NCBI GenBank assembly: GCA_022651245.1
Contig: JALCQM010000023.1
Coordinates: 1-49,567, forward strand
DNA from: Lactobacillus sp.
GTDB lineage: Bacteria > Bacillota > Bacilli > Lactobacillales > Lactobacillaceae
DNA length: 49,567 nucleotides
Reading direction: 5' to 3'
The notes below the pieces were generated by a model. It ran no database searches, was not told where the DNA came from, and was given only the letters and a program-made list of their open reading frames with translations. Shown one piece after another: positions 35,556 through 42,540 of this stretch. The translations under genes were made by a program, and so were the position numbers. Numbering within the stretch: position 1 is the first letter of the stretch; each line of letters begins with the position of its first letter.

Positions 35556-35584
35556 ATTCTAAACGAACCCTGCGCTTGAAACAA
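35556..35584 (-). promoter_or_regulatory. Promoter of the NfeD-like/SPFH operon
   Basis: Minus-strand TTGTTT (35579-35584), 17-bp spacer, TAGAAT (35556-35561), about 50 bp upstream of the TTG start. Confidence 0.6.
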
Positions 35585-35695
35585 TCATAATCGCTGGTAG
35601 GGCACCCCATGATGTTGGCTTAGGTGACAAAACTGACACCTTGGCCGCAAAGCTGATGAGGTTTGGTAGAATAGACAGGCAATGGAGGTGAGCGC

Positions 35696-36424
35696 ATGCG
35701 CCGTAAACGGCCAATTTATGCAGAAACTTATTTGAATCGACGGCGCTGGCTGCTTCTGGGCCTTTTGGGTGGCGTCATAGTGATGCTCTTAGCTGGTGGC
35801 TGGTGGTGGGCGCAGCGCAATCCCCGGCCAAGTGCCAAGCGTTACCCAGTGATGGGTGTTAGACTTGATCAAACTTCTGATTATTTGGATGCGGACCAGT
35901 TACGCGCTGGTGGCGTCAGTTTTGTCTACCTGAAGGCGACCCAAGGGGCAAGTTTTCGCGATGACCATTTTGCCACGAATTATCAGCGGGCAACAGGCTT
36001 AACGGTGGGCGTGTCGCATTATTTCAGTTTTGATTCCACACCACAGCAACAAGCCGCGAATTTGATCGCGACAGTTGGGGCCAATAGTGGGACGCTGCCG
36101 ATCGGTATCGAGGTGGCCTATTACGATCAGTATGCGGATTCACCGCCACCAGCGGCGCGGGTGCAGTCGGCGCTGAGGCAGTTGATCGCGTTAGTAGAGG
36201 CACATTATCATCAAGGGGTGGTCTTACTAGGCACGCCCCAAGCGCTTAAGACTGTGCAAAATGTGGCGCCAGCGCGTCCGCGTTGGGTGATCAGTACCAA
36301 ACGGCCTAAGCAGGCCACGTTTTGGGAGTATGCCACCGCTAAGTTGCCGCAAGGACACAGTCAGCAGCAATTTGAGAGTGCGGTGTATACCGGCTCCCGC
36401 CAAGAGTTTGCCACCTTACAGTAG
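35696..36424 (+). CDS. GH25-like muramidase protein with altered catalytic residues
   Basis: A 242-aa protein: basic cytoplasmic N-terminus, membrane helix (WLLLGLLGGVIVMLLAGGWWW, ~18-38), then a GH25-type (lysozyme) domain with FVYLKATQGASFRDDHFATNY, SHYFSF and FWEYA. In active GH25 enzymes the domain opens with GIDVS and has a DxE pair; here these read GVRLDQ (R56 at the Asp position) and G137-I-E139, so the first acid and the Asp of DxE are missing. It is probably anchored to the outer membrane face and may bind rather than cleave peptidoglycan. Confidence 0.72.
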   Translation: MRRKRPIYAETYLNRRRWLLLGLLGGVIVMLLAGGWWWAQRNPRPSAKRYPVMGVRLDQTSDYLDADQLRAGGVSFVYLKATQGASFRDDHFATNYQRATGLTVGVSHYFSFDSTPQQQAANLIATVGANSGTLPIGIEVAYYDQYADSPPPAARVQSALRQLIALVEAHYHQGVVLLGTPQALKTVQNVAPARPRWVISTKRPKQATFWEYATAKLPQGHSQQQFESAVYTGSRQEFATLQ

Positions 36425-36476
36425 TGTTCGCGCACAGACGGGTAAAACTTGGCATAATGAGGATGAGGTGAAAATG

Positions 36477-36839
36477 ATGAAACGATTTTTGATCGGGCTC
36501 GTGGTGTTAGTCGTGTTGATCTTTGGTGGCCTAAAGTTATACGAAATCACGAATTATGGTGGGACGACGTATTACACGCAGATCACGACGAACGGGACTA
36601 AAATTGCGCCGCATGATGATAAAGGCAATGTCTATGTGGATTACCGTTATGAACAAAAAGGCTACGACGAAAACGGTCGGGTGCAAGCCCTGACCTTCAA
36701 TGCCAATAAGTCCCGGCCATTACGGCGACAAGCTTACTTGAAGTTGACCTATAATGATAAAAAAGGCGTGACCAGTTGGGAAGCCGTGAGTGCCTCCGAT
36801 GTGCCGAAGAAGGCACTGGCGAAACTGCAAGCGCAATAG
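36477..36839 (+). CDS. YxeA-family (DUF1093) exported protein
   Basis: A 120-aa protein: N-terminal membrane helix (FLIGLVVLVVLIFGGLKLYE), then a YxeA-type domain with NYGGTTYYTQITTNGTKI, DYRYEQKGYDENGRVQALTFNANKSRPLRRQAYLKL and EAVSASDVPKKAL. Members are small secreted or membrane-tethered proteins of unknown function, often near cell envelope genes. ATG 36477 after GAGGTG (ATG 36474 is also possible). It follows the GH25-like gene by 50 bp. Confidence 0.8.
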   Translation: MKRFLIGLVVLVVLIFGGLKLYEITNYGGTTYYTQITTNGTKIAPHDDKGNVYVDYRYEQKGYDENGRVQALTFNANKSRPLRRQAYLKLTYNDKKGVTSWEAVSASDVPKKALAKLQAQ

Positions 36840-36870
36840 CCAGCTTTTGCCCAAGCGCGGCCAGACAAAT

Positions 36871-36926
36871 AAACGCCTCTGAAACAAAGCCCCAATGTAG
36901 TGGGGACCTTGTTGCAGAGGCGTTTT
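36871..36926 (+). terminator. Bidirectional terminator
   Basis: AAACGCCTCTG pairs with CAGAGGCGTTT, with further pairing ACAA/TTGT and CCCCA/TGGGG inside; it separates the convergent YxeA-like gene and the gene ending at 36959. Confidence 0.85.
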
Positions 36927-36958
36927 GTGGGCCAAAGTAAAATGCTCTGGATGCTGAT

Positions 36959-37345
36959 TCAGAGCTGTTCGTCTGCATCAGTTGCTGGCGCATCGATTTC
37001 CGGCGTCAGGATTCGGTAAATCGCGTCTTCAGCCTCATCGTAAACTGACTCGGGGCCATTGGCGCCACAAGTGACGATCAATTGATACCCATAATGATCC
37101 AGAAAGGTCAGTTTCTCGGTTGTGATGCCCGTCACTTGACCCGGCAGGGTGCGCCCGTCGATTTTGATCGTCAATTCGGGGCTAATGCTGAGCGAATGGC
37201 TTTTGTTGGTTTGCTCATCCAGAAAACCGTATTTACCCGTATACGTTTGGGCCAGTTCAAGTGCTGGGTTGCGGCTGGTTTTGTGCGGATGATGATCGAC
37301 CATCTGCGTTAAAGTCCGCATGAAATCGTGAAAACGTGTCGCCAT
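36959..37345 (-). CDS. Small conserved protein (possibly DUF4828)
   Basis: A 128-aa soluble protein, start MATRFHDFMRTLTQMVDHHP at 37345 (AGGAGG 8 nt upstream; the open frame extends further without need). The core reads TYTGKYGFLDEQTNKSHSLSI, LTIKIDGRTLPGQVTGITTEKLTFLDHYGYQL and is mostly beta strands. It looks like the lactobacillar DUF4828 family, from memory only. The tail is acidic. No function can be given. Confidence 0.6.
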   Translation of the reverse strand: MATRFHDFMRTLTQMVDHHPHKTSRNPALELAQTYTGKYGFLDEQTNKSHSLSISPELTIKIDGRTLPGQVTGITTEKLTFLDHYGYQLIVTCGANGPESVYDEAEDAIYRILTPEIDAPATDADEQL

Positions 37346-37482
37346 CTGCCCTGCCTCCTCATGCTTTATGTCAATCATAGCACGAACTGTTGAGTGGGTG
37401 AACCAGTTCCCTACTGCTTTTTGCTAACAGAATTGTTATGATTGAGACAAAGCGATTACAGATATGAGGAGGATGCGACATT

Positions 37483-38463
37483 ATGTTGAAACTTGGGATC
37501 ATCGGCACCAATTGGATCACGCAACAATTTGTTGAGGCGGCGATCAGTAGCGGGCAGTATCAACTCGCCGCGGTATTTTCGCGGCATGCAGCGACGGCAG
37601 AGGCGTTTATCGAAAAGACGCGCCCAGCTAAGGCTTACACCGTGTTAGACGAGTTTTTGGCGAGTGATTGTGACGTGATATATATTGCCAGCCCCAATAG
37701 TCTACATGCGCAGCAAACCATTGCGGCTGTCAATGCGGGCAAGCACGTGATCGTTGAAAAGCCGATGGTGACACATCCTAGCCAGCTCCAAGCGCTGCAA
37801 GCGGCATTGGCTGCCCATCCACAAGTGATGGTATTTGAGGCGGCAAGGCACTTGTATGACCCGAATTTCAAGGTCGTCAGCGACTACTTGTTGACGCATT
37901 CTGTGACAGGGGCCAGCTTGACGTATATGAAATACTCGTCGCGTTATGATGCCTATTTGGCAGGTGAACAGCCTAACATTTTCTCACCGCGCTTTGCCGG
38001 CGGTGCGTTGATGGATCTTGGCATCTACCTGGTCTATGCGGCAGTGGCCTGGTTTGGCGTGCCTAAGCACGTCACGTACTTGCCGCATTTGTTAGCCAGT
38101 GGCGTTGACGGGGATGGTGTGGCGCAACTGACGTATGGAGACTTTGACGTGGTGTTGCGGACGGGTAAAACGACCAACTCTGAGGCGCAATCAGAAGTGT
38201 ATTTTGGTCGGGATACCGTGGCGTTTGATTCACCTGGCGAATTCACCGCACTGCGCTTGACGACGGCAAAGGGGACTGAAGACTTGTGGCAACCGCATGC
38301 AGCTAATCCGATGGTCGAAGAGGCGACGTATTTTGCCAAGGCCTTGCAGACCAATGATCGGGCCGCCTTTGAGCAAAAATGGGCACTGGCGCAGCAAGTG
38401 CACGCGGTGATGGGCGAGTTACGCGCTAGTGCCGGCATTCGTTTTGATGACGATCCAGAATAG
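37483..38463 (+). CDS. Gfo/Idh/MocA family oxidoreductase
   Basis: A 326-aa NAD(P)-dependent dehydrogenase-like protein. The Rossmann fold opens LKLGIIGTNWITQQFVEAA; DVIYIASPNSLHAQQTIAAVNAGKHVIVEKPM has the family EKP motif with the catalytic Lys, and the C-terminal domain includes GGALMDLGIYLVYAAVAWFG. Substrate is probably a sugar or polyol, unknown. ATG 37483 follows AGGAGG. The DEAD-box gene starts 11 bp after its stop, so they share a message. Confidence 0.85.
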   Translation: MLKLGIIGTNWITQQFVEAAISSGQYQLAAVFSRHAATAEAFIEKTRPAKAYTVLDEFLASDCDVIYIASPNSLHAQQTIAAVNAGKHVIVEKPMVTHPSQLQALQAALAAHPQVMVFEAARHLYDPNFKVVSDYLLTHSVTGASLTYMKYSSRYDAYLAGEQPNIFSPRFAGGALMDLGIYLVYAAVAWFGVPKHVTYLPHLLASGVDGDGVAQLTYGDFDVVLRTGKTTNSEAQSEVYFGRDTVAFDSPGEFTALRLTTAKGTEDLWQPHAANPMVEEATYFAKALQTNDRAAFEQKWALAQQVHAVMGELRASAGIRFDDDPE

Positions 38464-38474
38464 GAGAACTTAAT

Positions 38475-39740
38475 TTGATTGCAGAACCTTTTCAAGCACT
38501 ATGGACGGCTGCTGGCTTTACCGGTCAGACATTGATTCAAGAGGCGGTCTATCAACCATTGAAAGCTGACCAAAATGTCGTGGGTTTAGCGCCGACCGGC
38601 TCAGGGAAAACCCTGGCGTTCGGCTTGCCTTTATTAGAAAAACTCGTACCTGGTGACGGTATTCAACTGCTGATCTTGGCCCCATCGCAAGAGTTGGCGA
38701 TCCAGACGCGTAATGTCTTGCAACCATACGCGAAAGCCGTGAATTTACACGTGATCGGTGTTACGGGTAACGCTAACGTCAAGCGTCAAAAAGAACAATT
38801 GAAACAACACCCAGAAGTGCTGGTGGGCACTGCTGGCAGGCTTGTCGAGTTGGCTAATGCCGGGACGCTGAAGTTGCATACGTTGCAAACGATCATTGTT
38901 GATGAAGCCGATGAGTTATTACGTGATCCGGGACTGGATCAGGTGCGTGCCTTAACGATGGCAGCGCCTGGAGACGTCCAAATGGGCTTTTTCTCTGCGA
39001 CGGCTAGTCCAATGTTGGCACAGCTGGATAAGTGGTTTGGTATCGAAGTCACCCGGATCGATGTCCGCGATCGCGATCAGACGCAAGGTGAAGTGCAGCA
39101 TTTATTTGTGCAAACCGATAATGCGCACCGCGTGGAGTGGTTGCGGCGTTTGGCCCACCTCGATGATTTTCAGGCCTTGGTTTTTTTCAATAACAACGGC
39201 ACCTTGGAAAAGGTGGCCAGCATCTTGCATCACCAAGCCGTGAAGTTTGCTGTGCTTTCTCGCAATGACCGGTCGACGACGCGGGCGAATGCCTTGGCAG
39301 CTTTTCGCAAGCATAAGGTGACGTTATTGTTGGTCACCGATCTCGCCGGGCGGGGGTTAGACCTCAAGAAGCTGCCGGCGGTGGTCAATTATGCCGCCCC
39401 TAAGCGCGCAGAAGCGTACATCCACCGTGCGGGGCGCACCGGCCGGATGGGGGCTAGCGGTTATGTCATCACGTTAGGCGACGACCATGACCGGCGTGAT
39501 TTAAAGAAGTTAGTTCCGCAATATGATTTACAGCGGGGGTATTTGGTTTCAGGGCGGTTATCGACGGTGGCGCCGGAACGAGAGGCTCAACCGGCAGCTT
39601 CAGCACCAACGCCGGCCAAGCCGGTGGTTAAAGCGCCACGACCAGCCGCTAAGGCGGTCGTGGCCGAAGCCAAGCCGAAGCATAAAAAAAAGCGGTTGCG
39701 TGACCGTAAGAACAAAGGTAAGCGCAAACCACAGCGGTAA
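38475..39740 (+). CDS. DEAD-box RNA helicase
   Basis: A 421-aa SF2 helicase: Q-motif region (FQALWTAAGFTGQTLIQ), Walker A APTGSGKT, PSQELAIQTR (Ia), VGTAGRL (Ib), VDEADELL (II), FSATAS (III), TDLAGRGLD and HRAGRTGRMG (V-VI). The C-terminus (from ~370) is Pro/Ala-rich then strongly basic (KHKKKRLRDRKNKGKRKPQR), likely for RNA binding. CshB-like; role in ribosome assembly or cold RNA unwinding is inferred. TTG 38475 follows TAGGAGAA. Confidence 0.9.
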   Translation: MIAEPFQALWTAAGFTGQTLIQEAVYQPLKADQNVVGLAPTGSGKTLAFGLPLLEKLVPGDGIQLLILAPSQELAIQTRNVLQPYAKAVNLHVIGVTGNANVKRQKEQLKQHPEVLVGTAGRLVELANAGTLKLHTLQTIIVDEADELLRDPGLDQVRALTMAAPGDVQMGFFSATASPMLAQLDKWFGIEVTRIDVRDRDQTQGEVQHLFVQTDNAHRVEWLRRLAHLDDFQALVFFNNNGTLEKVASILHHQAVKFAVLSRNDRSTTRANALAAFRKHKVTLLLVTDLAGRGLDLKKLPAVVNYAAPKRAEAYIHRAGRTGRMGASGYVITLGDDHDRRDLKKLVPQYDLQRGYLVSGRLSTVAPEREAQPAASAPTPAKPVVKAPRPAAKAVVAEAKPKHKKKRLRDRKNKGKRKPQR

Positions 39741-39760
39741 TAGTAGAAGGGGGAGCTAAG

Positions 39761-40183
39761 ATGAAGGTCACACATACGTTACAAGTACCAGCGGCCTATT
39801 TGTATACCAAAGTCGTCGATTCGGCGCTATACGATATCAAGCAAAATACGGGTGAGCAGCTAAAGCCCGCACAGTTGCTCGGTTATGAATATCAAAAGCC
39901 GATGGGCAACGGTAAACTGCAAGGGCGCGTTAAGATCACTGCCAATGTGGTTAACCGGGAGTATGGGTTCCAGACACAATCTGGGGGTGGGACCTATCAG
40001 ATTCACTATGGCATTCAAGAAACCCAAGATGGTGGGGTAGAGGTGACCTACACCGAAGATAGCCACTTTAGCTCAACTTTTCGTGAATGGAATCAGAAGT
40101 TGATGATGCTGTTGCTAGGTTACGGCCGCAAGCGCCAGTTGATCGGGATGCTTGATGCAATCGAAAAAGGCTATACAGCGTAA
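39761..40183 (+). CDS. DUF3284 protein
   Basis: A 140-aa protein: MKVTHTLQVPAAYLYTKVVDSALYDI, QLLGYEYQKPMGNGKLQGRVKIT, TYQIHYGIQE, VEVTYTEDSH and a C-terminal helix NQKLMMLLLGYGRKRQLIGMLDAIE. This pattern matches DUF3284, a Bacilli family with a START-like appearance and unknown function, often near glycoside metabolism genes. ATG 39761 follows AAGGGGGAG; it is 20 bp after the helicase. Confidence 0.8.
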   Translation: MKVTHTLQVPAAYLYTKVVDSALYDIKQNTGEQLKPAQLLGYEYQKPMGNGKLQGRVKITANVVNREYGFQTQSGGGTYQIHYGIQETQDGGVEVTYTEDSHFSSTFREWNQKLMMLLLGYGRKRQLIGMLDAIEKGYTA

Positions 40184-40189
40184 ACACCG

Positions 40190-40218
40190 TTGCACCAGCG
40201 CTTGAGATTACGTATAAT
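40190..40218 (+). promoter_or_regulatory. tRNA-Arg promoter
   Basis: TTGCAC (40190-40195), 17-bp spacer, TATAAT (40213-40218), 10 bp before the mature tRNA start. A near-consensus promoter. Confidence 0.85.
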
Positions 40219-40228
40219 AGACGGGTCT

Positions 40229-40302
40229 GCAATGGTAGCTCACCTGGATAGAGCAATGGTTTCCTAAACCATAGGTAGAGAGTTCGAGTCTCTCCCGTTG
40301 CA
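40229..40302 (+). tRNA. tRNA-Arg (anticodon CCT)
   Basis: A 74-nt cloverleaf: acceptor GCAATGG / CCGTTGC with discriminator A; D arm GCTC...GAGC; anticodon stem ATGGT / ACCAT around loop TTCCTAA, anticodon CCT; T arm GAGAG-TTCGAGT-CTCTC. CCA is not encoded. It reads AGG codons. Its 3' end is copied at 40671-40681 (integration site). Confidence 0.95.
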
Positions 40303-40305
40303 TTG
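40295..40305 (+). repeat. Attachment core, tRNA copy
   Basis: CCGTTGCATTG spans the last 8 nt of tRNA-Arg and 3 nt beyond. The same 11-mer recurs at 40671-40681, bracketing the integrase remnant, so these are probably the two att cores of an old insertion. Confidence 0.65.
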
Positions 40306-40337
40306 GCTCACGTTTCAAGAGGATTCACAGGGATATA

Positions 40338-40361
40338 AACCGCGAGAAATCGCGGTTTTTT
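40338..40361 (+). terminator. Rho-independent terminator after tRNA-Arg
   Basis: AACCGCGA (40338-40345) / TCGCGGTT (40350-40357) with a GAAA loop and T-run. Confidence 0.88.
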
Positions 40362-40390
40362 CTATGCCGGAAATTCACAGTGATTGGGCT

Positions 40391-40457
40391 CGTGTGGTTT
40401 TCGTGTGGTCGTAACCACACCGATTTCAGAATGGCAACCACACGGAGACCACACGGG
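40391..40457 (+). repeat. Cluster of five GTGTGGT repeats (probable integrase arm sites)
   Basis: CGTGTGGT at 40391-40398 and 40402-40409, then inverted copies ACCACAC at about 40414, 40437 and 40448. Placed between the tRNA attachment core and the 3' end of an integrase remnant, they look like arm-type binding sites of a tyrosine recombinase. Confidence 0.6.
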
Positions 40458-40492
40458 ACACTGAATCGCTTGTGGCACAAGGAGTACACGAG

Positions 40493-40681
40493 TTACAAAA
40501 GTTTTTCGAGCGAGTCGACGATCTTTTCATCGTCACGGGCCTTCATCTCGCCAATCTCATGCACATACGTGGAAAGCGTCGTCTGTAGATCAGCGTGACC
40601 TAGTCGACGTGAAATACTTAATAGCTCTACCCCGTCATAAATCAAGATCGAGCCATGGGTGTGTCGCAATCCGTTGCATTG
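40493..40681 (-). pseudogene. Truncated tyrosine recombinase (phage-type integrase), C-terminal remnant
   Basis: About 60 residues are preserved: NGLRHTHGSILIYDGVELLS, the helix LGHADLQTTLSTYVHEIGEM and DDEKIVDSLEKLL. These include the second catalytic arginine with His (LRHTH), the LGH histidine and the tyrosine nucleophile (TYVH). The catalytic domain start and the whole N-terminal arm-binding domain are missing. The break coincides with the 11-bp repeat at 40671-40681; the codons upstream on the minus strand (to 40729) resemble nothing. Next to a tRNA 3' end, this is the scar of a prophage or integrative element. Confidence 0.88.
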
Positions 40682-40933
40682 AGACCTGCTTAGACACCTA
40701 CAAATAGGTGTTTTTAAGCCGCCTATCAACCGTAAAAAACAGCCCTGAAACGGTAAAAGTAAAGACTTAACTAAACGCTAATGGCAGGTAACAAGGTGGC
40801 GTGGTCGATAGGTATACTAGTACCTATGAAGCAACCTGAAGCCTAATTAGACGAATCGTCACCGTCATCTGCTGATTTAAGGGGCTAATCGATGAGTGCG
40901 CGGTGGTTGCTACTTTGATATTGGTTCAGCGCG
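40682..40933. other. Non-coding stretch beyond the element scar
   Basis: No gene seen. It has a small hairpin ACACCTA / TAGGTGT followed by T (40694-40714), which may be a terminator, and an inverted repeat ATAGGTA-N6-TACCTAT (40808-40827) that could be an operator. It is probably chromosomal flank or further eroded mobile DNA. Confidence 0.4.
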
Positions 40934-41263
40934 TTACGGTTTGATATACGCAAAACCGTGATGTTGACGTTGCGCAAGTTCGACAACGCCTGAAGGGACC
41001 ATCGTTACGCCATCTTGTAGCTGGGCCTTCGTGAGCTGGCGTTGATGCATAGAGTTGGCACAAACCGCGATGTTAACGGTGCGTGCTAACAGACTTAAGT
41101 CAATCGGCGAATCAAGCACGGCGTCTGAGACGGCCTCGCCATTAATCAAAACCTCGAGCGTGCTGTTATCACTTTGAGCCTGAAGCCACTCGCGGAAGTG
41201 CTGGACGTTGTTCAACAGTGTGGGCCATTTCTTTGAATCGTCGATATGGAAGATCACATTCAT
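40934..41263 (-). CDS. DsrE-family protein
   Basis: A 109-aa protein: MNVIFHIDDSKKWPTLLNNV, LEVLINGEAVSDAVLDS and VNIAVCANSMHQRQLTKAQL followed by GVTMVPSGVVELAQRQHHGFAYIKP. This is the DsrE/YchN-like fold with a cysteine (VCANS) where sulfur carriers have theirs. Members are often of unknown function; sulfur relay is inferred only. Start 41263 with AGGAGG 10 nt upstream. Confidence 0.82.
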   Translation of the reverse strand: MNVIFHIDDSKKWPTLLNNVQHFREWLQAQSDNSTLEVLINGEAVSDAVLDSPIDLSLLARTVNIAVCANSMHQRQLTKAQLQDGVTMVPSGVVELAQRQHHGFAYIKP

Positions 41264-41382
41264 GTCTGTTTTTCCTCCTGGTAGATTTACTTATGTTATA
41301 GCATAAACCCGGTGTGTTTATGTGTATAATTATCACAAAAAAGAAAAAAAGTTGTCAATTTGGCAATAGAAAGGTAACAACT

Positions 41383-42072
41383 ATGACCCAATTTTTAGTC
41401 ACGGTGGGCACGTCGTTAATGGTGCTTGTCTTGAGTAGCATTGGTTTATCCTGGCTTAATGGTGCGACGATTCGACTCGTTGTGCGGCGAACAGGAAAGT
41501 CCAATAGCGAGCTGTTAGTGATGAAGCCGGGGATTTTCGTGCACGAAGCCTTGCATGCGATTGTTGGTTGGTTATTTGGCCTGCGAATTACGCGCTTCAG
41601 TTTACGCCCAGATATTGGCGCGCAAACCGCTGCGCATGTTGAATTTGCGTATGATCGACGCTCTTTGCGTCAGCGACTAGGGGTCTTGTTTTCGTCGGGG
41701 GCACCGTTATGGGGGATCGGTGTGCTGGTCATGCTGTTAGGAAAACGGGCTTGGTTTGCCAGTGTGGCATGGGCCGCAATTGCACCTGCGACGGTGCAAC
41801 CAGATTGGCCGTGGGTGGGGATATGGTTTGTGGTCACGGTTTTATTGACGTTTGGCGCGAGTTTATCACGACAAGATCTCAAGAATTTCTGGATCGGGTT
41901 ACCGTTTTTAGGGTTAATCCTAAGTGGCGGTTATGGCCTTTTACTATGGTTTGCGCCTGAGAAACTCAGTACTTGGGGCCGACTCAATGGCCTCGCAATC
42001 CTGAGCGTTTGTGTGATGGCGGGAATTGCGTTGGTCGTTAATCGGATTGTCGCTTTGACAACCAGGTTATAA
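41383..42072 (+). CDS. Membrane protein with HExxH motif (putative membrane metalloprotease)
   Basis: A 229-aa protein with about six hydrophobic segments. After the first helix comes LLVMKPGIFVHEALHAIVGW: HEALH is a zincin HExxH within or next to a membrane helix, as in site-2-type (M50) and DUF3267-like proteins. A following beta-like stretch LRITRFSLRPDIGAQTAAHV resembles the strand region after HExxH in those families. A second metal-binding Asp (NPxDG) is not evident, so activity is uncertain. ATG 41383 follows GAAAGG. Confidence 0.55.
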   Translation: MTQFLVTVGTSLMVLVLSSIGLSWLNGATIRLVVRRTGKSNSELLVMKPGIFVHEALHAIVGWLFGLRITRFSLRPDIGAQTAAHVEFAYDRRSLRQRLGVLFSSGAPLWGIGVLVMLLGKRAWFASVAWAAIAPATVQPDWPWVGIWFVVTVLLTFGASLSRQDLKNFWIGLPFLGLILSGGYGLLLWFAPEKLSTWGRLNGLAILSVCVMAGIALVVNRIVALTTRL

Positions 42073-42097
42073 GTTGCTTGCGGCGTTAGCAGTTCGT

Positions 42098-42132
42098 TAT
42101 GATTAAGATAAGGCGAAAGCCTAATCTTAATC
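42098..42132 (+). promoter_or_regulatory. Palindrome over the start region of the GlsB/YeaQ gene
   Basis: GATTAAGAT and ATCTTAATC arms with an inner AGGC-GAAA-GCCT hairpin (42101-42132), overlapping the -10 candidate TATGAT (42098-42103; -35 TTGCTT at 42074-42079) and ending at the AGGAGG. It could be an operator or a 5' UTR hairpin affecting translation. Confidence 0.5.
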
Positions 42133-42146
42133 AGGAGGTGTTTACG

Positions 42147-42404
42147 ATGCTCCATCTGATCTGGGTATTGATCGTGGGGGCAGTGATCGGTGCGATTGGT
42201 TCAATGATCGTCGGTCGCGACCTACCAGGCGGCTGGATCGGCAACATCGTCGGTGGTCTTGTCGGTGCTTGGGTAGGGGGCAACTTGCTCGGGACCTGGG
42301 GGCCACAAGTGGCTGGCATGGCGATTTTACCCGCCATTGTCGGTGCGATGGTCGTCGTTTTCTTAGTCTCTATGTTGATTGGTGCGACCCGTCGGAAGGT
42401 TTAA
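42147..42404 (+). CDS. GlsB/YeaQ/YmgE family stress-response membrane protein
   Basis: An 85-aa protein with three hydrophobic segments and Gly-rich motifs: LIVGAVIGAIGSMIVGRDLPGGWIGNIVGGLVGAWVGGNLLG. This is the transglycosylase-associated (GlsB/YeaQ/YmgE) family, small membrane proteins linked to general or envelope stress. ATG 42147 follows AGGAGGTG. Single gene, terminated at 42416-42456. Confidence 0.88.
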   Translation: MLHLIWVLIVGAVIGAIGSMIVGRDLPGGWIGNIVGGLVGAWVGGNLLGTWGPQVAGMAILPAIVGAMVVVFLVSMLIGATRRKV

Positions 42405-42415
42405 GTTCAACGTAC

Positions 42416-42456
42416 AAAAAAGGCGGGTGGGCCATTAAATGGCTTACCCGCCCTTT
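42416..42456 (+). terminator. Bidirectional terminator
   Basis: AAAAAAGGCGGGT pairs with ACCCGCCCTTTT, with inner GCCATT/AATGGC; it separates the GlsB/YeaQ gene from the convergent MFS gene. Confidence 0.88.
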
Positions 42457-42540
42457 TGCATGCTCGTGTCAGTCCAGATGACAACCAAGGTGTCCAGATT
42501 CCGCGTGAAGGACGAAAACGTGATTGAGGTAGTTGAGGCG

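Noticed and set aside
35264..35584. 106-aa minus-strand frame overlapping the NfeD-like gene
   Set aside because: Different frame of the same region, Arg/His-rich, without a start signal; the 63-aa frame has AGGAGG and NfeD similarity.
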